This document shows, one piece after another, positions 1-5,853 of a stretch of DNA of 5,853 bases. Positions within the stretch are counted from its first letter, which is position 1. Every line of letters starts with the position of its first letter. A program made the translations under genes and the position numbers. The stretch lies in the NCBI GenBank assembly GCA_030690515.1, contig JAUYGP010000496.1:1-5853 (forward strand), written 5' to 3'. Origin of the DNA: Giesbergeria sp. (GTDB lineage Bacteria; Pseudomonadota; Gammaproteobacteria; Burkholderiales; Burkholderiaceae_C). Under the pieces are notes generated by a model. It saw nothing but the letters and a program-made list of their open reading frames with translations. It had not been told where the DNA came from and did not search any database.

Positions 1-25
1 AACATTTGTGATACCGAGGTGCCCG

Positions 26-1339
26 TCAACCCTTGTCGTTGGACGGCACCGTCACCAGGTCCCACTCGGCCAGTTGTTCGTTGGTGGCAATCAGGCGCCC
101 CACCAAGAGCTTGATGAAGGCTTTGTCAAAACGCGACTGCAAATCCTCGGAGGCCCCGCGCAGCGCCGGGTTGCGTACCTTGAGCACCAGCACCTCGGAC
201 TCTGCCACGGCTGTGGCGGTGCGCAGCTTGTTGTCGGGCCGCAGGTAGGTCATCTCACCCAGGGTGACGCCGGGGCCCAGGGTGCTGAGGTTCCAGCCCT
301 GGCGGCTGACGGTGACGTGGCCTTCGATGATGACGCAGAAGGAATCGCCCGGCGTGTTCTCGCGCATCAGCACCGTGCCATGCGGCAGGCGGCGCCAGTT
401 GCCCAGGCGCATCAACTCCCACAGCGCCACGTCATGAAAATCTGCAAAAAACGGCAACGCGCGCAAGCGCGTGAAGCGCTCGGTTTCAGTGTCTTGCGAG
501 CGCTGGCGGGGCAGGCTCTGGTTCAGCGCGGTCAGGGCGTCGGTCCAGTCGCCCCAGGTGGCATAGCGCTGGTGGGCCGGTTTGGCCAGGGCGCGCAGCA
601 GCCATTGGTCCAGTGCGGGCGGTAACGATGCGCGCAGCAGGCTGGGCGGCGTGGGCGCGTCGTTGCTGATGCGGTAGAGCGTGGCGTAGTCGGTTTCCCC
701 ATCGAAGGGGCGGCGGCCCGTGAGCAGCTCGTACACCACCACGGCCAGCGAGAACATGTCGCTGTGGTGCGTGAGCGGCTCTTCGCGTACCTGCTCGGGC
801 GACATGTACGAGGGTGTCCCCACCAGGCCGGCAAGCTGCGTGGCCTCGCTGCGCACGGCCAGGGCCGCACCAAAATCCACCAGTTTGACCTCTCCATCGT
901 CGGTCAACAGGATGTTGGCGGGCTTGATGTCGCGGTGCACCAGCCCCTGGCGCTGCGCGTATTCAAGCGCATGGCCGCATTTGAAAGCGATATCGAGCAC
1001 CTGCGCTACGGGCAGCAGGGCGTCGGGCGCGGCAAAGCCCGACAGCGGGCGGCCCTGCACATATTCCAGCACCAGATAGGGCGGGTCGGCCTCCTCGTCG
1101 GCATCGAGCAGGCGCACGATGTGCGGATGGCGCAAGCGCGCTGCCAGCGCAGCCTCGTTGCGCATCTGGCGGCGGTGGCGGTGGGCCTGCACCGGGTCCG
1201 CCAGCAGGTGGGCATGCAACTGCTTGATGGCCACGCGCCGCCCCCGAAAACCATCGAGTGCCAGATACACCACCCCGCTGGCGCCCCGACCCAGCTCGCG
1301 CTCGATGCGGTATTTGCCGATACTGGTGGGTTCTGCCAT
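26..1339 (-). CDS. Serine/threonine protein kinase with C-terminal cyclic-nucleotide-binding domain
   Basis: A 437-residue cytosolic Hanks-type Ser/Thr kinase, predicted to phosphorylate proteins under control of a small-molecule sensor. Kinase domain is about residues 10-270: glycine loop GRGASGVVYLA (17-27), VAIK lysine K39, helix-C glutamate E62, catalytic loop HRDIKPAN (135-142), DFG (155-157), activation segment with GTPSYMSPEQ (174-183), D194 and R258. All catalytic residues are present, so it should be active. A linker (271-295) leads to a CRP-like cyclic-nucleotide-binding fold (about 296-390) with GDSFCVIIEG (331-340) and a phosphate-cassette-like stretch holding G361-E362 and R373-T374-A375. 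A helical tail (398-426) resembles the CRP dimerisation helix. There is no membrane segment or PASTA repeat. The frame is open upstream to 1594, but the ATG at 1339 is chosen because it precedes the conserved GKYRIERELG start, has a GGAG site, and avoids overlapping sbcB. Substrate and ligand are unknown. Confidence 0.93.
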   Translation of the reverse strand: MAEPTSIGKYRIERELGRGASGVVYLALDGFRGRRVAIKQLHAHLLADPVQAHRHRRQMRNEAALAARLRHPHIVRLLDADEEADPPYLVLEYVQGRPLSGFAAPDALLPVAQVLDIAFKCGHALEYAQRQGLVHRDIKPANILLTDDGEVKLVDFGAALAVRSEATQLAGLVGTPSYMSPEQVREEPLTHHSDMFSLAVVVYELLTGRRPFDGETDYATLYRISNDAPTPPSLLRASLPPALDQWLLRALAKPAHQRYATWGDWTDALTALNQSLPRQRSQDTETERFTRLRALPFFADFHDVALWELMRLGNWRRLPHGTVLMRENTPGDSFCVIIEGHVTVSRQGWNLSTLGPGVTLGEMTYLRPDNKLRTATAVAESEVLVLKVRNPALRGASEDLQSRFDKAFIKLLVGRLIATNEQLAEWDLVTVPSNDKG

Positions 1340-1340
1340 G

Positions 1341-2783
1341 TCAACGCTCCGGTGCGATGGCTTCCGCCCAGTCGTAGAGCGCGCCCAGGATGGTTTCGGC
1401 ACGCTCGTCGGCGGTTTCGGAAAGCTGATCGATCTCGGTAAACAACTGCTCCACCGTGCGCGCACCGCCCTGGCCGTCAAACAGGCATGCTGCGCGGTGC
1501 ACGTCCCAGCGCTGCACTTCTTCGGGCGACAGGCTTTCGGGGAAGTTGCGGGCGCGGTAGCGCCACAGCAGTTCACCCAGGCGCGGGTCGTCAAAAGCGG
1601 CGCGGGTGCGGGCCAGCTGCTCGCCCGTCATGGCGCGCAGGTCGTTGAGGCGGCGGCGGTCGGTGTTGCCGACGAAACCGCCGTACAGGTCCTGCTCCAC
1701 ATCGGGAGCGGGCTCTTGCGGGCGCGCGAAGACGGCAGGCCAGATGGCGCTCATGTCGGGCAGCGCGCGGGCCACCTCTGTGTGCGCCGCAGCCTGGGCC
1801 AGGTCAATGCCCCAGCGCTGTGCCAGGGCGGGGGTCAACGTGTTCACATTGCCCACCACCATGGGCGACTTGTTCAGGTGCACCGTCTTGATGGGCAGGC
1901 GCGTGACGCCTTCTGGCAGGTCTGCGGCCCGGGTGAACATGCGCAGGCGCAGGGTATCGGCGTCGAGCGTGGCCAATTCACGCGGGTCGTGCGCCAGATC
2001 CCAGGCGATGATTTCGTTCTTGTTGGTCGGGTGGCTGGCCAGCGGCCACATCACAGCCAGGCACCCGCGTTCCGCAGGGAACATGCCCGAAACATGCAGA
2101 AAAGGCCGTGCCGTCTGCGCCGTGGCGGGCAGGCGCAGCTCAGCGGCCACGCGGTCCTTCTTGTGCAGGCTGAACGCAAAGTCAAACAGCCGGGGGTTGT
2201 GCTGGCGAAGCAGCCGCGCCAGCGCGATTGTGGCGCGCACGTCCGACAGCGCATCGTGCGCGGCCTCGTGCAGCAGGCCGTTGGCCTGGCTCAGGTGCTC
2301 GAGCTTGAAGCTCTGCGTGCCATCCTCTTTGGTGGGCCAGACCATGCCGCCCGGCCGCAGCGCATAGGCCAGGCGCACCACGTCGAGCAAATCCCAGCGG
2401 CCGCACTGGTTTTGCCATTCGCGCGCATAGGGGTCGATCAGGTTGCGCCAAAACATGAAGCGCGTGATCTCATCGTCGAACCGGATGGTGTTGTAGCCCA
2501 CGCCTATGGTGCCGGGCTGCGCCATCTCGGCCTCGATGCGGGCCGCAAACTCGCGCTCGGGCACGCCGCGCTCCCAGGCAACTTGCGGCGTGATGCCGGT
2601 GATGAGGCAGGCCTCGGGGTCGGGCAGGTAGTCGTTGGTCGGCTTGCAGTACAGCATGACCGGCTCGCCGATCTCGTTCAACTCGGCATCGGTGCGGATG
2701 GCGGCAAACTGCGCAGGCCGGTCACGCCGGGCGTTGGCGCCAAAAGTTTCGTAGTCGTGCCAGAGGAAGGTGTGGTTGGACAT
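1341..2783 (-). CDS. sbcB: Exonuclease I (3'-5' single-strand DNA exonuclease)
   Basis: A 480-residue protein, close to the 475 of E. coli ExoI. The family degrades single-stranded DNA 3' to 5', processing ends in mismatch repair and recombination, and interacts with SSB in the cytoplasm. The DEDDh nuclease domain fills the N-terminal third: D10 and E12 in HDYETFG, D103 in GYNTIRFDDEITR, and H176/D181 in AHDALSDVRAT. These sit five residues before the known E. coli positions (15, 17, 108, 181, 186), so the alignment is nearly gap-free and the active site complete. The SH3-like and C-terminal ExoI regions follow: LPIKTVHLNKSP (296-307), LYGGF (366-370) and RYRARNFPESL (408-418). The ATG at 2783 is chosen because MSNHTFLWHDYETFG matches the usual N-terminus; the open frame back to 2855 gives atypical sequence. 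No clear Shine-Dalgarno is visible; a T-rich tract precedes the start. It is first of a two-gene unit with the kinase and divergent from the dipeptidase gene. Confidence 0.96.
   Translation of the reverse strand: MSNHTFLWHDYETFGANARRDRPAQFAAIRTDAELNEIGEPVMLYCKPTNDYLPDPEACLITGITPQVAWERGVPEREFAARIEAEMAQPGTIGVGYNTIRFDDEITRFMFWRNLIDPYAREWQNQCGRWDLLDVVRLAYALRPGGMVWPTKEDGTQSFKLEHLSQANGLLHEAAHDALSDVRATIALARLLRQHNPRLFDFAFSLHKKDRVAAELRLPATAQTARPFLHVSGMFPAERGCLAVMWPLASHPTNKNEIIAWDLAHDPRELATLDADTLRLRMFTRAADLPEGVTRLPIKTVHLNKSPMVVGNVNTLTPALAQRWGIDLAQAAAHTEVARALPDMSAIWPAVFARPQEPAPDVEQDLYGGFVGNTDRRRLNDLRAMTGEQLARTRAAFDDPRLGELLWRYRARNFPESLSPEEVQRWDVHRAACLFDGQGGARTVEQLFTEIDQLSETADERAETILGALYDWAEAIAPER
1347..1350 (-). 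promoter_or_regulatory. Ribosome binding site of the kinase gene, inside the end of sbcB
   Basis: On the minus strand GGAG lies 7 bases before the kinase ATG (1339-1337). It is formed by the last codons of sbcB (Pro-Glu-Arg-stop), and the sbcB TGA is separated from the ATG by one base (TGACATG). This arrangement is typical of translational coupling and fixes the kinase start at 1339. Confidence 0.75.
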
Positions 2784-2897
2784 GCGCAGCAAAAAAAGAA
2801 AGACGCCTGCACCAACTGTAACCGGTGATCCACCCCTTGGGGCCTGCTGCGGCACGCCCTGTAAACTGAGCCAGAACCACTGCCACAGGCCTTCACC
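2784..2897. promoter_or_regulatory. Divergent intergenic region between sbcB and the dipeptidase gene
   Basis: This 114-bp gap must carry the start signals of both flanking genes, which point away from each other. Visible are an A-rich run on the plus strand at 2791-2802 (a T-rich leader before the sbcB ATG), the palindrome ACCGGT at 2821-2826, and a short CCCC-TT-GGGG inverted repeat at 2833-2842. I find no convincing sigma-70 promoter for sbcB on the minus strand and no recognisable operator. Confidence 0.6.
2837..2865 (+). promoter_or_regulatory. Candidate sigma-70 promoter for the dipeptidase gene
   Basis: TTGGGG (2837-2842, 3 of 6 matches to TTGACA) and TGTAAA (2860-2865, 4 of 6 to TATAAT) are separated by exactly 17 bases. 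Transcription would begin near 2872, giving a leader of about 25 bases before the ATG at 2898. The boxes are weak, so this is a suggestion from spacing and position only. Confidence 0.3.
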
Positions 2898-4061
2898 ATG
2901 CGCGCACTACTCGTTGCCATCGCTGTCCTTTTTCTTGCCACGATCGGCGTCACCCTGGTTCTTCCTGCCTATGTGGATAGCCGGATGAACAGTGTCAAGC
3001 ACGCCCCGCCCTACTCGGCCAGTGGCCAGGCCAAAGACCTGCATGAGCAGTTGTTCATCGCCGATATGCACGACGATGCCTTGCTGTGGTCGCGCGACCT
3101 GCTTACGCGCCACGGTTATGGCCACAGCGATCTGCCGCGCCTGCAGGAAGGGCGCGTGGCCTTGCAGGTGTTTGCCACGGTGACCAAGACGCCGAAAAAT
3201 ATGAATTTCGAGCGCAATGCCTCGGACACTGACAGCATCACCATGCTGGCCATGGCACAGCGCTGGCCGCGCCGCACCTGGAACAGTCTGCTGGAACGCG
3301 CGCTTTTTCAGAGTGAAAAACTCCATGCCGCCGCGCGTGACAGCGCAGGCCAGATGCGCATCGTGCGCACGCGTGCCGATCTGCAGGATATTCTGCAGAC
3401 CCAAGACCGCTCCAAGGGCCTGCTGGCCGCCGTGCTGGCCACGGAAGGCCTGCACCCGCTGGAAGGAAAGCTGGAAAACGTCGACCGGCTCTACGACGCT
3501 GGTTTCCGCATGGCTGGGCTGACGCACTTCTTCGACAACGAGATTGGTGGCTCAGCCCACGGCTGGAACAAGGGTGGGCTGACTTCCCTGGGCCGCCAGG
3601 TAGTGCGCAGGCTGGAGGAAAAGCACATGTTGGTCGACTTGGCCCATGCCTCGCCCCGCGTTGTCGACGATGTGCTGGCTATGGCCACGCGGCCCGTGGT
3701 GGTGTCACACACCGGTGTGCAAGGCACCTGCCCAGGCCCGCGCAACCTGAGCGACGCACATGTCCAGGCTATTGCCGCGCAGGGCGGCGTCATTGGTATC
3801 GCCTATTTTCAAGGGGCCGTGTGTGCACTGGGCACCGAGGCCATCGTCAAGGCCATCCGCCACACCGTGGACCTGGCGGGAGTGAAACATGTGGCCCTGG
3901 GTTCGGATTTTGACGGTGCGATCCGCGCGCCTTTCGATACGACCGGACTGGTACTCATCACCCAGGGCTTGCTGGAGGCAGGCTTCAGTGAAAGCGACAT
4001 TGCCGACATCATGGGTGGCAACGTCCGCCGCTTGCTGCTGGACAGTTTGCCGCCGGACTGA
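2898..4061 (+). CDS. Membrane-anchored M19-family (renal-type) dipeptidase
   Basis: A 387-residue metal-dependent dipeptidase of peptidase family M19, which hydrolyses dipeptides, often including D-residues at the second position, with a binuclear zinc site. The expected ligands are all visible: H58 and D60 in DMHDDAL, bridging E183 in ATEGLHP, H250 in VDLAHAS, H271 in VVSHTG, R282 in GPRNLSD and D337 in GSDFDG; the family's closing GGNVRRLL is at 373-380. Residues 2-22 form one hydrophobic helix after MR, either a signal anchor or signal peptide, so the catalytic domain is probably periplasmic; there is no lipobox cysteine. The ATG at 2898 is the only start that includes this helix; a weak AGG lies 8 bases upstream. 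The gene stands alone, divergent from sbcB and convergent with clpA, and ends in a strong terminator. Substrate is not deducible; peptide scavenging or peptidoglycan-derived dipeptides are plausible. Confidence 0.93.
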   Translation: MRALLVAIAVLFLATIGVTLVLPAYVDSRMNSVKHAPPYSASGQAKDLHEQLFIADMHDDALLWSRDLLTRHGYGHSDLPRLQEGRVALQVFATVTKTPKNMNFERNASDTDSITMLAMAQRWPRRTWNSLLERALFQSEKLHAAARDSAGQMRIVRTRADLQDILQTQDRSKGLLAAVLATEGLHPLEGKLENVDRLYDAGFRMAGLTHFFDNEIGGSAHGWNKGGLTSLGRQVVRRLEEKHMLVDLAHASPRVVDDVLAMATRPVVVSHTGVQGTCPGPRNLSDAHVQAIAAQGGVIGIAYFQGAVCALGTEAIVKAIRHTVDLAGVKHVALGSDFDGAIRAPFDTTGLVLITQGLLEAGFSESDIADIMGGNVRRLLLDSLPPD

Positions 4062-4071
4062 AACAGGCCAT

Positions 4072-4122
4072 CCCCACAAAAAAACCCCGGCAAAACAATG
4101 TTTACCGGGGTTTTTTGTGGGT
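4072..4122. terminator. Bidirectional rho-independent terminator between the dipeptidase gene and clpA
   Basis: Arms at about 4073-4090 and 4105-4121 pair as CCCACA-A(n)-CCCCGG with CCGGGG-T6-GTGGG, with one unpaired A (seven A against six T). The stem continues inward after a small internal loop as AAAC/GTTT (4093-4096 with 4100-4103) closed by a three-base loop. Read on the plus strand the GC core is followed by T6, and on the minus strand by T7, so it can stop both the dipeptidase transcript (stop codon ends at 4061) and the convergent clpA transcript (stop ends at 4135). Confidence 0.93.
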
Positions 4123-4134
4123 GCGCAAAGGCGA

Positions 4135-5853
4135 TCAGTCCGCTGTAGCTTCTTCAGGCTCCGCAGGCTCCGACTTGGCCGATCGTTCCTTCTTGGGCAG
4201 CGGCTGAATGTCAAGCTGCACATCGCCCGTTTCGACCCCCTTCTCGTCGGTCTTGACCTCCATGTCCACCGTCAGGCGGCCGCCGTCTTGCAAGCGGCCA
4301 AACCGCAGCTCGTCGGCCAGGGCGCGACGGATGGTGTCCTGGATCAGGCGCTGCATGGGGCGGGCGCCCATGAGGGGGTCAAAGCCCTTCTTGGCCAGGT
4401 ACTTGCGCAGCGTGTCGGTGAAGGTCACTTCCACCTTCTTCTCGGCCAGCTGCGTTTCGAGCTGTAGCAGGAACTTGTCCACCACGCGCAGGATAACCTG
4501 CTCATCGAGCGCCTTGAAGCTGACGATGGCGTCCAGACGGTTGCGGAACTCAGGCGTGAACAAGCGCTTGATGTCGCCCATTTCGTCGCCCGCCTGGCGC
4601 GGGTTGGTAAAGCCAATGGTGGCCTTGTTCATGGTTTCGGCGCCCGCATTCGTCGTCATGATGATGATGACGTTGCGGAAGTCGGCCTTGCGTCCGTTGT
4701 TGTCCGTCAGCGTGCCATGGTCCATGACCTGCAGCAGCACATTGAAGATATCCGGATGCGCTTTCTCGATTTCGTCGAGCAGCAACACGGAGTGCGGCTT
4801 CTTGGTGACAGCCTCGGTCAGCAGGCCGCCCTGGTCAAAGCCCACGTAGCCCGGAGGCGCACCAATCATGCGACTGACGGCGTGGCGCTCCATGTATTCC
4901 GACATGTCAAAGCGGATCAGCTCGATACCCAGGATGTAGGCGAGTTGCTTGGCGGCTTCGGTCTTGCCCACGCCCGTGGGGCCACTGAACAGGAACGAGC
5001 CAATCGGCTTGTCGCCCTTGCCCAGACCCGAACGTGCCATCTTGACGGCGGACGCCAGCACTTCCAGCGCCTTGTCCTGACCAAACACCACGCTTTTCAG
5101 GTCGCGCTCCAGCACCTGCAGCTTGCCCCGATCATCGTTGGACACGTTGGCCGGGGGAATGCGGGCAATTTTTGCCACGATTTCTTCAATTTCGGTCTTG
5201 CCAATGGTCTTCTTGCGCTTGCTGGGCACCTGGATGCGCTGGGCCGCACCGGCCTCGTCGATCACGTCAATGGCCTTGTCGGGCAAATGGCGGTCATTGA
5301 TGTACTTGGCGCTCAACTCGGCGGCGGCCTGCAGAGCGGCGGCCGAATACTTGACGCTGTGGTGCTCTTCAAAGCGCGATTTCAGGCCCTTGAGGATGTC
5401 GATGGTCTCCTGCACGCTAGGCTCAACCACGTCCACCTTCTGGAAACGGCGCGACAGCGCAGCGTCTTTTTCAAAGATGCCTCGGTATTCGGTAAAGGTG
5501 GTGGCGCCAATGCACTTGAGTGCGCCGGAGCTGAGCGCCGGCTTGAGCAGGTTGGACGCATCGAGCGTGCCCCCGGAGGCCGCACCCGCACCGATCAGCG
5601 TGTGGATCTCGTCGATGAACAGGATGGCGTTGGGCTTGTCCTTGAGGGACTTGAGAACGCCCTTGAGGCGCTGCTCAAAATCACCCCGGTACTTCGTGCC
5701 CGCCAGCAAGGCACCCATGTCGAGCGAATACACCACGGCTTCGGCCAGAATCTCGGGCACGTCGTTTTGCGTGATGCGCCAGGCCAGGCCCTCGGCAATG
5801 GCGGTCTTGCCCACGCCGGCCTCGCCCACCAGCAGCGGGTTGTTCTTGCGGCG
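4135..5853 (-). CDS. clpA: ATP-dependent Clp protease ATP-binding subunit ClpA (5' end outside window)
   Basis: The last 572 residues of ClpA, the double-AAA+ unfoldase that feeds substrates to ClpP and receives N-degron substrates from ClpS. The frame is open to the right edge, beginning RRKNNPLLVGEAGVGKT; E. coli ClpA has 758 residues with this Walker A near 214, so about 200 N-terminal residues are missing. Fragment positions: D1 Walker A GEAGVGKT (10-17), pore loop KYRG (about 55-58), Walker B ILFIDEIH (77-84), arginines SRRF (134-137); D2 Walker A GPTGVGKT (291-298), pore loop GYVG (335-338), Walker B VLLLDEIE (356-363), ClpP-docking tripeptide IGF (413-415), arginine finger in FRNRLD (436-441), sensor-2 GARP (496-499). 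The absence of a long coiled-coil middle domain between D1 and D2, and the IGF loop, exclude ClpB. The tail (about 550-572) is charged, rich in Lys, Glu, Ala and Pro, and probably disordered. The GTG at 5829 is an internal valine, not a start. clpS would be expected upstream, outside the window. Confidence 0.97.
   Translation of the reverse strand, partial: RRKNNPLLVGEAGVGKTAIAEGLAWRITQNDVPEILAEAVVYSLDMGALLAGTKYRGDFEQRLKGVLKSLKDKPNAILFIDEIHTLIGAGAASGGTLDASNLLKPALSSGALKCIGATTFTEYRGIFEKDAALSRRFQKVDVVEPSVQETIDILKGLKSRFEEHHSVKYSAAALQAAAELSAKYINDRHLPDKAIDVIDEAGAAQRIQVPSKRKKTIGKTEIEEIVAKIARIPPANVSNDDRGKLQVLERDLKSVVFGQDKALEVLASAVKMARSGLGKGDKPIGSFLFSGPTGVGKTEAAKQLAYILGIELIRFDMSEYMERHAVSRMIGAPPGYVGFDQGGLLTEAVTKKPHSVLLLDEIEKAHPDIFNVLLQVMDHGTLTDNNGRKADFRNVIIIMTTNAGAETMNKATIGFTNPRQAGDEMGDIKRLFTPEFRNRLDAIVSFKALDEQVILRVVDKFLLQLETQLAEKKVEVTFTDTLRKYLAKKGFDPLMGARPMQRLIQDTIRRALADELRFGRLQDGGRLTVDMEVKTDEKGVETGDVQLDIQPLPKKERSAKSEPAEPEEATAD

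Noticed and set aside
1..25. Possible start of another minus-strand gene at ATG 5-3, about 20 bases after the kinase stop
   Set aside because: Only one codon is inside the window and there is no clear Shine-Dalgarno before it, so it cannot be supported here, though a third co-transcribed gene is possible.
8..625. A 205-codon plus-strand open frame antisense to the kinase's sensor domain
   Set aside because: Composition (His, Gln, Gly, Ala rich) and position match a shadow of the kinase reading frame; no motif was recognised.
1340..1594. An 85-residue N-terminal extension of the kinase
   Set aside because: It overlaps sbcB in another frame, is Arg/Ser/Thr/Pro-rich shadow sequence, and the ATG at 1339 has a good ribosome binding site directly before the kinase domain.
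1119..2828. A 569-codon plus-strand open frame antisense to sbcB and the kinase start
   Set aside because: It lies opposite a confidently identified sbcB, its translation is low-complexity Arg/Ala/Gln/Val with no recognisable domain, and long antisense frames are expected in high-GC coding DNA.
2784..2855. A 24-residue N-terminal extension of exonuclease I from a GTG
   Set aside because: The ATG at 2783 matches the usual ExoI N-terminus, with a constant five-residue offset from E. coli, and the extension has no family similarity that I can see.
3380..3398. CTGCAG repeated around GATATT, a near-palindrome
   Set aside because: It sits in the dipeptidase coding sequence, follows ordinary codon usage (Leu-Gln codons), and has no regulatory context.
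2907..3527. A 206-codon minus-strand open frame antisense to the dipeptidase
   Set aside because: The plus strand carries the complete M19 dipeptidase with all metal ligands; this frame has no recognisable domain.
4657..4672. Short ATGATGATGATG trinucleotide run
   Set aside because: It encodes part of the conserved Ile-Ile-Met-Thr-Thr strand of the ClpA D2 module and is too short to suggest a meaningful repeat.

Overview
The window looks like chromosome from a high-GC betaproteobacterium, most likely Burkholderiales and plausibly Comamonadaceae (Acidovorax/Delftia-like). This rests on strong GC bias at third codon positions (long antisense shadow ORFs), the protein flavour of ClpA and exonuclease I, and a Ser/Thr kinase fused to a cyclic-nucleotide-binding domain. 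The genus is inference and was not tested by any search. Coding density is very high: four genes fill nearly everything, no gap exceeds 120 bases, and I see no mobile element, tRNA, rRNA or CRISPR array.

Layout, left to right. Positions 26-1339 (minus strand) encode a soluble Hanks-type Ser/Thr protein kinase with a C-terminal CRP-like cyclic-nucleotide-binding domain. Positions 1341-2783 (minus) encode exonuclease I (SbcB). The sbcB stop and the kinase ATG are one base apart, and the kinase ribosome binding site lies inside the last sbcB codons, so the two are almost certainly co-transcribed in the order sbcB-kinase and probably translationally coupled. A 114-bp divergent intergenic region (2784-2897) separates them from a plus-strand gene at 2898-4061 for an N-terminally membrane-anchored M19 dipeptidase. 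A strong bidirectional hairpin terminator (4072-4122) sits between the dipeptidase gene and the convergent minus-strand clpA, which enters from the right edge. ClpA is represented by its last 572 residues (both AAA+ modules); its N-domain and start lie beyond the window.

Functionally this is mostly housekeeping: DNA repair/recombination (SbcB), regulated proteolysis (ClpA with ClpP and usually ClpS) and peptide or cell-wall turnover (M19 dipeptidase). The least ordinary element is the kinase fused to a cyclic-nucleotide-binding domain, coupled to a DNA-repair exonuclease. Its domain order is the reverse of eukaryotic cGMP-dependent kinase, and both catalytic and sensor residues look intact. 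I found no convincing evidence of an undescribed multi-gene system here.
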